From: Planctomycetota bacterium
GTDB lineage: Bacteria; Planctomycetota; Planctomycetia; Gemmatales; Gemmataceae
Reading direction: 5' to 3'
NCBI GenBank assembly: GCA_003669555.1
Contig: QWOS01000009.1
Location: forward strand, 1 to 53,557
DNA length: 53,557 nt
Shown here piece after piece: positions 20,101-25,304 of the stretch (its first letter is position 1; every line of letters starts with the position of its first letter). Position numbers and translations under genes: made by a program. The notes beneath the pieces were generated by a model. That model ran no database searches, was not told the DNA's origin, and saw only the letters and a list, made by a program, of their open reading frames with translations.

Positions 20101-20141
20101 CCATGGGGGTGACGGTGGCCAGCAACCTGACCACCAGATGA
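8106..20141 (+). CDS. Complete giant autotransporter-repeat surface protein with LEDR N-terminus and FG-GAP-like C-terminus
   Basis: About 4011 aa. The start is taken at the ATG encoding MSWFLSRWRK, because GGGG lies ~7 bases upstream; an in-frame ATG at 8094 would add four residues. The N-terminus is basic and leads to MEMLEDRITPAVV (LEDR at residues ~36-39), a motif found at the N-terminus of many large exported Gemmata-type planctomycete proteins. About 26 PATR repeats follow (residues ~380-2815). Next come a Gly/Ser-rich closing segment, a GEDTN-containing domain, beta-rich repeats, and ~300 residues of FG-GAP-like blades with DRSGDG and DVNRDG loops that could bind calcium. No C-terminal barrel or membrane anchor is seen. 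The protein is probably exported and envelope-associated. It is paralogous to the partial gene at 1-5115 over the whole shared length. Repetitive codon use produces long antisense open frames that are not genes. Confidence 0.93.
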   Translation: MSWFLSRWRKSSRPHTSVNRSVKPRGLYLRPVMEMLEDRITPAVVLFDSATGILNLDLAGSENMLLANANATGAQLLVQMAAGQTLDTSDKSLSGTGIIASSTTSSAILNLDLGAPSNIVGLKINYGTKLSNIVTFSDFKPAALLDITLNDDATSGVNTLVIAGGVDLSAKNSSFLTTSSTASPTYAQSLRFQLNGKLDAGTGDIRLNSKLIGKGVTNFEVGSPDSPDLKGTNITIDVGGSIGFDKTGNPQPLELQSSGVISIQNSNNAAQLKSISGPNTFSLLELGTGTATLFGDFKTKAAEVVGNKTTIEFDSTAILGLGGDETVRTLIGSGKLNLGNSNGFKLNLDTIEFKSYAGVIDGGSTGLVTIMGIGTQELSGTSTYTGGTDVTAGATLQLINSAGAGKGDITVRDGATLNLKGGIAPANKVIITGKGVGSTTLGALQNLSGTNSLTGTLVVSGNALINVPTGTLTLGAVTLSGLLTTYAAAGTAIRYSGVVDDAANTFGLKTTGTGPVTLAVKNTYDGGTNITEGTTTILNEAALGTATAVVLDGASLIVQGGTFSVANNLSIAGKGFGGIGAIQNLSGTNTIKGDIAVNQPSLISVKAGSALILTGKVQLGGELTLNAEAGTTITVNGVIDDGSATYGLVTQGSGAVILTNANLYNGGTVVGAGSSITLAEVASTSQGSLASPTVTLTDQASQFIFKRSDAEATPFVFSPIISGPGSVTVSTGAVLYNTTQAYTGPTTLNTSTVLLVGDTTVNGWLDAKSNIIDNGKLIFQRNDTKTIPNYISGTGTVIFRSTGTFTVSTDNDYQGGTTIEPGTTLILASARAAGTGSITVVDTADLRLDGTTTGGITVVNPISVTGQGRDNAGALCTVAGNNAFGGTITLNSSIFIGTAPGTGNDLTISGVMTDGTKFYGITLFGLGKLIVTNSNTYDGNTNLFKGDLVLRNANGAGPTGTILIQPGNTLYLDPMGGGSMTLSNNVSLAGPGRGNVGAIVNQSGANTINGDVALNASSTISALPGTTLILLSTLDDGSASYDITLQGGGTVILGAESLYDGTTRIVTGTTGILAAKNAAGTGPMVVDNGATLALKGGISAVNNIQVGGTGVNGAGAIQNLAGDNTLSGTGLLTADTLVQVATDTKLTWTGVIDDGIAAYALSAQGGGNLILTANNTFNGKTSIAALTTLTLGAGGTTGSLNSAEVVNTGTLVFNRIDTTAAPFVFTPFISGAGAVLINTGAVQFVGDHTYTGNTTINTTATLIIGNAGTNGSVVGDIIDNGALWYRRTGTNPVIIQSTITGTGTVTFKDTATYRLVKANNYSGVTTIDAGATVEVGDGTSTSVGAISTGFGSTATGSVVINGALVFNAGGANRFVNQTLSGAGTVTYLAKGLYVVSGSNTYAGVTTISDAQAMLTTAKGASTNTIAILASGTLGLDLAAGIRLTNAITATGTGQLLAGAIRSKSGNNELAGAITLTGNTTLSNLTSDTGSLRFSNVISGAFGVTVAGPQQGTRFTAANSYTGATTILAGARLVLGDGTGNTGSLASSSVVLNTDTPNGDGKLQFNRLDLVSAPYKFAAAISGKGAVDILTGAVIFTGANTFTGTTTIYLGATLIIGDGSSNGTITSNIVDNGLLIFDVTLASSALPGLVIPGTISGTGDVQFRQSGPYTLTADNAYTGVTTINSGATVQIGNGGATGSLTGLITNNGTLIFNRSANLVISQNITSTSGFGAVVFKGGAQFLVSGSNTWALGTTVTGSSTLVMGSATAAGTGTITVDNGASLAFKGTTALTVANPIIVGGNGAGGAGALQNPAFSNTLTGTISLTANTLATLSGGNTLKTSAVISGAFGLSIAGSGKLLSTANNSYSGTTTIGTGTTLQLGDGTGTTGSVASTAISDNGALVFNRTDLVGAPLLVNAVISGSGTLTLLTGAVQLNKDNTYTGDTAISLSTSLLVGDKGASGAVYQPAVAGKIANNGILIFQRNDGTFAAPLTTNAAISGSGSVVYRSGGIFQASGASSYSGGTRVEATTGLILAVGTSAGTGDILVASSGTLAFQGGITVANKITGGGLGVAGTAGLLQTLSGANILTGAITLTANSAIRNLPGTSLRVNSSITDGANSFSVTTIGGGRLELPGVNTYDGGTVLNEGTVMVGKAGSAGTGAIQIFAGATLELNSSTAFTLDNAISTAGTISALGGNHTLSGNETLTGTTTYNNNGTTLTVTGIISDGAFSYGIISQGTGSLQLQAANSFDGDTNALQGTVVLSNNNSSGSGLGTIVVASGATLAVSGSGLTISNPVQLAGTLTNAGGANSLTGPMTLLANVAVTAATTSTLTLTGVVTDGSSKFGISSTAGGTLVLAKANIFDGELTVDAGTVILQNATAAGSGSITVANGSTLIVQGAGLTIANPLAILGKGAGGNGALINTGGANTLSGQVTFNGSTLLNVTSTLTIRQGIRETVSSGLSLAGTGRLILAGANLYTGGSVVNGATLQIGDGKTGSVIGNISDLGAVEFNLPGVAVILAGLISGTGTLAFMGGGKFTVTGANTVSGVTTIYPTTTLTVGNGAGSGWLPGNFVNNGQLTFDKPAFTTISQNLSGTGLILYRGGASYIVNTKTGANSYSGGTQVLAGNTLVLTADTSAGVGGLVQIADGATLQLNSIAFSMKLTNPLAIAGGGTDGISGALQNLKGSNTLAGPVALTGAATRFSPGDATLVISGVVSQSGVTGASFNLIGKAGTVLMTADNTYTGTTLISAGTTLQLGAGGAGGSIQSTGIYDNGSLVFNRQGAPTTLAALISGDGQVTVLGGDVNFTGENTYAGPTFVQNSGTLTVGDGNDAGSITSPSVDIDGGALFELSRSGSQLVLTEFKGTGQLSLESSGFYTIPGNSFAFNGLLLVGSQASAEINGNLAGADADVFGTLSGTGTLGQVATEAGSSLQPGPGAAAHLNIAGLNQSTGSGAVIFDIYGNQQPVTNTYLLATSNTSQFNIGGLQLIVNGESPFTGNGFVQKLVENGPGGSVIGTFVDAAGQPIPDGGTVAINNTTKTAIIDYSFGPDNNDVALLFVENLVYSLYTYQSSTGTLDVQLGEDTNVTVTGDSATGFSLTLTDNLTGRNIGWVQEGGDSDLPTSTTTSAKFTIPNLRALNITQRTDVSRGTNTVGFGDTSLHFSDPAKNPGLRVDLPFATGDVSFTATSTAVIDGMSSFQSQQGDITSSGTGTVSLTQPASFVLGGIVNLPAAGNFFGGALTLNATSANLGSTGDLLLGSTQLVDQITIQTTGSLTQTAGTAMVVPAVSIQASGAVVLGNTGNDFDTLEVLGSGDLTVQDLDALQIQALNALTGGLSIATVGALGLPGGTVQTSGNQSYFAGSGAISVDGAEQNLFQANGKAISFEGASISTPGSLDVAAKTARLAVASVSALSQNYQADVTTGSLAVTSLGGPVVFGGSLTASSFTQAGASPFRVELLGGGSFANPVNFTAGGTLVLGDATTDIFLFQEGFSAIRQLNAAPTQLAGVFRTTRGAVQVQNLALTAHTTIDTYFGNSIGNTITLTGTQDLGGRTLTLFGTGDSLDGDSTYTPGRVDAAKGALTLGGVSASTTATFDLAGNIAGATYPQLRAANVSLTQVGLAVSLDGGFIPPLASTFKIVDNTGSAPVNGTFIGLAEGSTIVVGDENLRISYVGGDGNDIVLTNIRQLPVPTGPQVAEPFSLAAGSVVTGVGSGNVLIHSATGADQVIQPFPGYFGSINMTTVDRSGDGIADSIAVMVAGSGSPAVVVIDSATGKVAASFYAFSPQFLGGGTLAAGVVNMEGRQESVILIGAGPGAQPSVSVFNSYDFVFEKAFYAYAQQYTGGVTVGMCSPDATGNSLIITGSAINSHVVLFDINDPAYALASWYAFAPSSALQQMTVAGGDLDRDGFSEVIVGAATGWPASIAVFSTKALLAQKFYAEKAFYAFGEGSPAFTSGVRVGVSDVNRDGFLDVLAGSGPGQQGLLNAFDYRTLDQLFAEVFDDTMGVTVASNLTTR
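9180..16620 (+). repeat. About 26 degenerate PATR beta-strand repeats inside the giant gene
   Basis: The repeat unit is roughly 80-115 codons. Each carries a core like NTYTGTTTI or NNYSGVTTI, then a strand ending in TLQLGDG or TLIIG, and usually a closing VISGxG or VIDDG segment. I counted 26 cores by eye between ~9243 and ~16560. Units differ at both protein and DNA level, so this is an old protein repeat array and not a recent DNA tandem repeat. Some units contain the longer LASxxVxxNxGxLxFNRxD module, giving two alternating unit types. Confidence 0.85.
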
Positions 20142-20309
20142 TCTCCCGGGGCTGGTCTGCTGTTTCAGGCTGGTGCGGCACCGACTCCCTAAAGCGCGGG
20201 TGCGGGGACACGGGGCAGCAGCTTGTCCTTGTCCGCCTGGCTGCACCCTCGCAACGGATGGGACAAACAACGGGCGTTTTGCCCGGGGTCAGGCTTCAGT
20301 AATCTCTAT

Positions 20310-20354
20310 GGCAAAAATAAACCCCTGACGGACCAAACGGTTCCGGCAGGGGTT
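20310..20354 (-). terminator. Rho-independent terminator downstream of the M28 peptidase gene
   Basis: Read on the minus strand, an AACCCCTG...CAGGGGTT stem (20347-20354 with 20320-20327) encloses a second partial stem CGGAACC/GGTCCG and is followed by a T-rich tract (TATTTTTG). It begins 18 bases after the peptidase stop codon. It also separates the peptidase from the convergent giant gene. Confidence 0.75.
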
Positions 20355-20372
20355 CTGCTTTGCTGGCGGGCC

Positions 20373-22067
20373 TCAGTTTTTCTTTTCAGCCGGTTTTGGT
20401 TCCACCTTGGCTGCCGGCTTTTCAACTGGCTTGGCGGGGTCGGCTGTTGGCATAGGTGCCCTATCGCCCCGTGGGCCGCGCGTGGGTATGGTGCGCTTGC
20501 GCGGCAACAGTTCCGGCAGATTTGCCACGCGCATGGCGGTGATTGACATCACTTGCGAGCCCTGAATCAGATCGGGCCAGCGGGCTTTGTCGAGTGTGTC
20601 ACTTTGCGTGTGATGTGTGAGGTAGTATTCCGCCGGGTCCTGGTGGAAAGCGAAGCCAGGTACACCATCGCTGGCAAACGAAAGGTGATCGGTGCCGCCC
20701 TGCGTTCCCACCACGATCTCTGCCTTCAGCTCCTTCAGGATGGCCAGCTCTTTTTCCAGCACAGGCTTGGCATCATCGAAGCCCTGGAGAGGGATTTCGG
20801 TCACCCTGCCGGTGCCGGTATCGTGCACCAGTGCCATTGAGGTCTTGACCATCTCGGCCTTGTGCCGCTTCACATACTCCTTTGACCCGAAAAGGCCTTG
20901 CTCCTCGCCCGTGAATAGCACGAAGCGGATGGTGCGCCTGGGACGGATACCCTTTTTTGCCAGCGCGCCAAGTGCCCGGGCGCTTTCGAGCACCACACTG
21001 GATCCGGTGCCGTTGTCCGTGGTGCCCTGGCCCAGATCCCACGAATCGAGGTGCGCGCCGATCACCACGAATTCATCCGGCTTCTCTGTGCCCCTGATCT
21101 CGCCCACGGTGTTGTAGACGGCGATCGGGCCGGGAATGGTTTTCGACTGGATCTCCACCTCCACCAGAGTGGGCGGCGCGCCTTTGCGCATGGCCAGACG
21201 GTAAAGCAGGGCATAGTGGTCGTGTGTGACAAACACACCGGGCAAGGGTTCATTGGCATCAGCCCGGTCGGTGCCACGCCAACTGCCGGTCATGTTGAGT
21301 AATCCGTGGGGTTTGGCTGAGTCAGTGAGAATGCAGGCAGCGCCTTCCTTCTGTGCCATTTCAGTGATCTGCTGGCGCAGCCCCATGCCGCCACCCTGGA
21401 ACGGCCCGCGACGACCAGGCGCCACGGGGGCACCGGCCGGGGCTAGAGCCGCCGGGATGGCAGGCCCGCCGGCAACCGGGGGCGTGGCCTTGGGGGTCAC
21501 AGCCGGCGCACGGGGCGCCTTGGGCTTGCCAATCTCCAGGATCGGAGTGATTTCCGAGGGCTTGCTGAGAATCAGCAGGGCATTTTTCAGCTTGCCTTCA
21601 TAGGCCTTCAGCTCCTCAGCCTTGGTAGCCTGCACCACCACCACCGGGCCGGTGATTTTCCCCTTGGTGCCCGGCGTCCAGGCGCGGGCGGCGCCATGGA
21701 GCACCCGGCCATTGTCGGGCTGCACCAGGCGCATGTTGCAGAATCCTCGTTCCCAGGAAGCGGGGATTTCCCATGGTTCCAGCTTCACATTTTCCAGCCC
21801 GTAAGACTTGAACTTTTCGGCGGCCCACTGATTCGCCTTCTTGAGGTTCTCGCTACCGGTCATCCGCGCACCGATGACATCGCTGAGATGAGTGAGGTTG
21901 GGTTCCACCTCCGCGCGGTCTTTGATTTCGTCGATCAGCATCCGGTCAATTTCCAGGGCCGTTTTCGCCTGGGGTTTGTCGTCGGCGCGGACAACCGCCA
22001 AACACAGGAACACCCCGAAGGCACAGATAGAAAGGGCCCCTGCCGGGCCACGCCAGGAATGAGACAT
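20373..22067 (-). CDS. Exported M28-family zinc aminopeptidase
   Basis: 564 aa. A signal peptide is visible at residues ~1-28 (basic start, hydrophobic core, cut near VVRA-DD). Residues ~225-325 look like a protease-associated domain. The M28 catalytic domain follows: GAHLDSWD (H339, D341), TTDNG (D351), FTGEEQG (E388, E389), HDTGTG (D416) and, near the C-terminus, YYLTHHTQSDT, whose His completes the di-zinc site. A Pro/Ala-rich linker lies at ~180-225 and the tail is Lys/Pro-rich. It should trim amino acids from peptides outside the cytoplasm. GGAG lies 9 bases before the ATG. Family members also include carboxypeptidases, so the exact specificity is open. Confidence 0.88.
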   Translation of the reverse strand: MSHSWRGPAGALSICAFGVFLCLAVVRADDKPQAKTALEIDRMLIDEIKDRAEVEPNLTHLSDVIGARMTGSENLKKANQWAAEKFKSYGLENVKLEPWEIPASWERGFCNMRLVQPDNGRVLHGAARAWTPGTKGKITGPVVVVQATKAEELKAYEGKLKNALLILSKPSEITPILEIGKPKAPRAPAVTPKATPPVAGGPAIPAALAPAGAPVAPGRRGPFQGGGMGLRQQITEMAQKEGAACILTDSAKPHGLLNMTGSWRGTDRADANEPLPGVFVTHDHYALLYRLAMRKGAPPTLVEVEIQSKTIPGPIAVYNTVGEIRGTEKPDEFVVIGAHLDSWDLGQGTTDNGTGSSVVLESARALGALAKKGIRPRRTIRFVLFTGEEQGLFGSKEYVKRHKAEMVKTSMALVHDTGTGRVTEIPLQGFDDAKPVLEKELAILKELKAEIVVGTQGGTDHLSFASDGVPGFAFHQDPAEYYLTHHTQSDTLDKARWPDLIQGSQVMSITAMRVANLPELLPRKRTIPTRGPRGDRAPMPTADPAKPVEKPAAKVEPKPAEKKN

Positions 22068-22170
22068 GAGGAGAAACTCCGGAACAGGTTTATGGGCGAG
22101 GTGAGTGAAGCCTAATGCACCCGGGGCGCGGGTTCAAGCAGTGGGTGGCGCAACAAAGATGAGACTTTGC

Positions 22171-22857
22171 TCATGTTCCCCGGGTATTACCATACAGGTC
22201 GATATGCAAACGCGGGGCATAACGCCAACCTCGCTCCAGACAGGCGGTGGCGATCCAGCCGGCCCGGGCGCTGAGTTCCCCGGCAGTGGTGCCTTGCGGC
22301 ATCAGTAAAATGCGTTCTCCGGGCGTGGGTGGCAGTTCAGCCACGCAGGTATCGATCTCCGCAAGATCGTCCGGTGTATCGACAACAAATTTAAGCTGAA
22401 AAGGCTGGTCGCGCATCAACCGCGCCACCACCGCAGGCCGCCAGCGGGCCTGCTCGTGCATCAGGGCGTAACGGCCTCCTTCGCGCTCGCGCGGGGTGCT
22501 GGCCGACATTTTTGGGCTGATACTTGCCAGGTCGCACACCAGGTCCAGCTCGAGTGTGCCAGCAGTTTCCACCGTCACATGCCGGCCGGCCAGACGCAGT
22601 GCCGCCACCAGATCGGGAAGCTGACGCCAGAGCATCGGCTCCCCGCCGGTGATCACCACATGCCGGCAATCGATGGCCAGAACCTGTTCCTGAATCTCTG
22701 CCGGGGCATATTTTTCGCCCTCTGGTTCCCACGAAGAATAAGGGGTGTCGCAAAACCAGCAGCGCAGGTTGCAGCCCGAAGTACGCACAAAAACCGAAGG
22801 CATGCCAGCCAGCAGCCCCTCCCCCTGGATCGAGTGGAATATTTCGGCGATCTTCAT
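22171..22857 (-). CDS. queE: 7-carboxy-7-deazaguanine synthase QueE (radical SAM)
   Basis: 228 aa. QueE converts 6-carboxy-tetrahydropterin to 7-carboxy-7-deazaguanine on the way to queuosine. The start [14 protein letters not shown] is the normal N-terminus of the family; the frame is open 21 codons further upstream but that part lies inside queC. The iron-sulfur cluster cysteines are C29-x3-C33-x2-C36 (CNLRCWFC). The SAM-binding TGGEP motif lies at residues ~72-76, and a VETAGT segment follows. The ATG overlaps the queC stop codon by 4 bp (ATGA), so the two genes are cotranscribed and probably translationally coupled. QueD and QueF are not in the window. Confidence 0.93.
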   Translation of the reverse strand: MKIAEIFHSIQGEGLLAGMPSVFVRTSGCNLRCWFCDTPYSSWEPEGEKYAPAEIQEQVLAIDCRHVVITGGEPMLWRQLPDLVAALRLAGRHVTVETAGTLELDLVCDLASISPKMSASTPREREGGRYALMHEQARWRPAVVARLMRDQPFQLKFVVDTPDDLAEIDTCVAELPPTPGERILLMPQGTTAGELSARAGWIATACLERGWRYAPRLHIDLYGNTRGT

Positions 22858-23567
22858 GAGCTGTAATCGAGCGGATCGGTCAAGCCAGCCTCCTGGAACC
22901 CCTTCAGGCGCAGGTGACAACTGTCACAACGCCCGCATGACCGCCCCCTGTTGTCAGGTGCATAGCAGCTGTGTGTCAGCGAGTAATCCACACCCAGGGC
23001 CTCACCCAGCCTGACAATTTCCCCCTTGTCGAGCCGCAAGAGAGGCGCATGGATACGAAACCGACCCTTGCCCTCCACACCGGCCTTGGTGGCCAGGTTG
23101 GCAGTCTGCTCAAAAGCGCGCAAAAACCCCGGACGGCAATCGGGATAGCCCGAGTAATCGATGGCATTCATCCCAGCAAACAGATCGAAACAGCCCAAGG
23201 TCTCAGCCCAGGCCAGGGCCAGCGACAGAAACACTGTGTTGCGGGCCGGCACATAGGTGCTGGGGATGGCATTCGCCGAGTCACTCATCTGGGCTTCGGT
23301 ACGATCGAGGGGGACCGGAATATCGGCGGTAAGCGATGAACCGCCAAAGCTGCCCAGATCCACCCGCACCACGCGTTGCTCCACCGCACCCAGTTGGCGG
23401 GCAACCCGTGCCGCTGCCTGTAATTCGACCTGGTGGCGCTGCCCATAAGCCACCGTCAATGCATGACAGGCATAGCCCTGACTCTTGGCGATGGCCAAAA
23501 CAGTGCTGGAGTCGAGCCCGCCGCTTAGCAATACCACGGCTTTTTTGCCAGAAAATTCCCCGCCCAT
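22854..23567 (-). CDS. queC: 7-cyano-7-deazaguanine synthase QueC
   Basis: 237 aa. QueC uses ATP and ammonia to turn 7-carboxy-7-deazaguanine into preQ0, the precursor of queuosine and of 7-deazaguanine DNA modifications. The PP-loop SGGLDSS lies at residues 15-21. The zinc site is formed by C201, C211, C214 and C217 (the CGRCDSC segment). A GGAGG sequence 7 bases upstream supports the ATG start. It is the first gene of the queC-queE pair. No dpd-type DNA modification genes are near, so a tRNA queuosine role is the simplest reading. Confidence 0.94.
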   Translation of the reverse strand: MGGEFSGKKAVVLLSGGLDSSTVLAIAKSQGYACHALTVAYGQRHQVELQAAARVARQLGAVEQRVVRVDLGSFGGSSLTADIPVPLDRTEAQMSDSANAIPSTYVPARNTVFLSLALAWAETLGCFDLFAGMNAIDYSGYPDCRPGFLRAFEQTANLATKAGVEGKGRFRIHAPLLRLDKGEIVRLGEALGVDYSLTHSCYAPDNRGRSCGRCDSCHLRLKGFQEAGLTDPLDYSS

Positions 23568-23816
23568 GCCCCTGCCTCCGGCCTCCGCGTTTCGTCAGGA
23601 TTCAGAGTAGGCGTTCCAGGCACAGACCGCCACGCAAAGCCGGGGAAACCCCGATTGATATCGACATATATCTTGAGAAGCCACCACAGAGTCTTCTGCA
23701 ATCAAACTGCAATGTCTGAGACTTCGATTCCCGGATTGGGGGGAGTAATGGCAAAAAACCCCGGGAATCCGGCCGTCACGCACAGCTTCAGGCCAAAGCA
23801 TGGGTTAAACAAGCGA
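23568..23816. other. Intergenic region upstream of queC
   Basis: No gene is seen. It should hold the queC-queE promoter on the minus strand. A 9-bp inverted repeat (GATTCCCGG at 23726-23734 and CCGGGAATC at 23761-23769) with a 26-nt loop is present. I could not recognise a preQ1 riboswitch. Confidence 0.4.
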
Positions 23817-23844
23817 CACCCCGAAGGGATAAGCCTTCGGGGTG
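23817..23844 (-). terminator. Terminator hairpin downstream of the phosphofructokinase gene
   Basis: A perfect 11-bp stem, CACCCCGAAGG/CCTTCGGGGTG, with a 6-nt loop starts 26 bases after the phosphofructokinase stop codon. On the minus strand it is followed by TCGCTTGTTT, a weak T-rich tract. It is a good candidate for intrinsic termination. Confidence 0.7.
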
Positions 23845-23870
23845 CCGAGTGCATTCAGGATGCCAGCCGA

Positions 23871-25154
23871 TCAGGTGTCGATGATCTTGCTGAACCGCTC
23901 GACGAAAGTCGCCTCGTCCATGTTGCCGGCCTTGGCAAGGCGGGAGATCGCCTCGGCGCTCTCCACATCCTTGCGATCGAGGCGGATCATGTATCGGCGG
24001 GCGCATTCGTAGCCTTCGCCGGTGATATCCACCTGGCGCGTCTGCATGCGCCGGGTCACCGGATGGAGCATTGTTTCAAACGGCAACGGTTTCAATTTGC
24101 CATCCACCAGACTGATGATAGCCCCATACCTGGCCGACTCGTCGCTGATCAGGAACTTCACCGCGCTATACCCCAGATCGCGGGTGTATTCAGCATCGAA
24201 TGGCACGGGATCGGCACAACGCAATTCATAGCCGATCTCCTTCTCGGTGAGGGTCATGTCGATGTCCAAGGCTTTCAGGCGTGAAGCCATCTGGTCCTTG
24301 ATCATGCGGCCAAAATCCACCTCACCCATTCGCAGGTTGCCGTGCGGATCCCGCTCGATCTTGCCATACCGTGAAAGCTGCCCCTCTTGCAAAGCACCAA
24401 GCCCCTTCTCGCCAATGGCTTCGATCAGGCCCTCGGCCAGCACGGCCACGCCATAATCCTGTCCCTTGCTGCGGCGTTTGATGATGGCCCCCAGCAAAAT
24501 ATCGCACAAGCTGTCGAGGGTGGGCGGCCCCTTGCGGAACTCCTCGGGAATGATGGTGAGGGTGGCGGCGGCAGCCTTGCCGATACCCAGCGCCAGGTGG
24601 CCTGCGGCGCGCCCCATGCTCACCACAAAAAACCAGCGCTTGCTGGTTTTTGCATCCTCAGCCAGATTACGCACCAAACCCACGCCCACCTGTCGGGCCG
24701 TTTCAAAACCAAAAGTTGGCACAGATGGGGGCAGTGGCAAGTCATTGTCGATAGTCTTGGGCACATGCGCCACGCGGATGGAGCCGCCAGCCGCCTGGTA
24801 CACCGTGCTGCCGGAAAAAGCGGTGTCATCACCCCCAATGGTGACCAGATAGTTAACCGCGAGTTGCTTGAAAACACCCAGTACGGCTTGAAGATCGTGG
24901 GGGTTTTTGGTTGGGTTTACCCGGGCAGTGGACAGGATCGAGCCGCCCTTGAGGTTGATGTTTTTCACATCATCCACGGTCAGGTTCCGGATATGCTCCG
25001 TCGAACCTTTCACCAGATGCTTGAAACCCTCCATCACACCCAGCACTTCCCACCCTTGCTGGGTGAGAGCCTCGATCGTGACGGCACTGATCACCCCATT
25101 GATACCGGGTGCGGGTCCGCCACCAACCACCAACGCCAAACGGCCCTTACTCAT
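23871..25154 (-). CDS. pfp: 6-phosphofructokinase, probably pyrophosphate-dependent
   Basis: 427 aa. It phosphorylates fructose 6-phosphate in glycolysis. The nucleotide/phosphate-binding start GGGPAPGING lies at residues 11-20. GGDDT (107-111) and PKTIDND (132-138) form the active site. In characterised family members, an Asp after GGD and a Lys in PKT go with pyrophosphate as phosphoryl donor, whereas ATP enzymes have GGDGS and PGT. The call of PPi dependence therefore follows family knowledge. MGRAAGHLAL is the substrate-binding segment. Length is between the short ATP enzymes (~320) and the long plant-type PPi enzymes (~550). It stands alone, with its own terminator. Confidence 0.88.
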   Translation of the reverse strand: MSKGRLALVVGGGPAPGINGVISAVTIEALTQQGWEVLGVMEGFKHLVKGSTEHIRNLTVDDVKNINLKGGSILSTARVNPTKNPHDLQAVLGVFKQLAVNYLVTIGGDDTAFSGSTVYQAAGGSIRVAHVPKTIDNDLPLPPSVPTFGFETARQVGVGLVRNLAEDAKTSKRWFFVVSMGRAAGHLALGIGKAAAATLTIIPEEFRKGPPTLDSLCDILLGAIIKRRSKGQDYGVAVLAEGLIEAIGEKGLGALQEGQLSRYGKIERDPHGNLRMGEVDFGRMIKDQMASRLKALDIDMTLTEKEIGYELRCADPVPFDAEYTRDLGYSAVKFLISDESARYGAIISLVDGKLKPLPFETMLHPVTRRMQTRQVDITGEGYECARRYMIRLDRKDVESAEAISRLAKAGNMDEATFVERFSKIIDT

Positions 25155-25304
25155 CGTCAGTGTTCCTCAGTCAAGATATGCGGCCAATGCCTGGCCCTTC
25201 GACTGAAGTCTGTTCTATCCGAATCAACCGTTCCAGCCAACGCCGACAAGAACCGCCCTTAAACACAGGCAGAATGGAAGGTTTGGATAATCTGCATCTT
25301 GAAA

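Noticed and set aside
23568-23870. Possible preQ1 riboswitch before queC
   Set aside because: No preQ1 consensus hairpin with an adjacent A-rich tail was recognisable on the minus strand.
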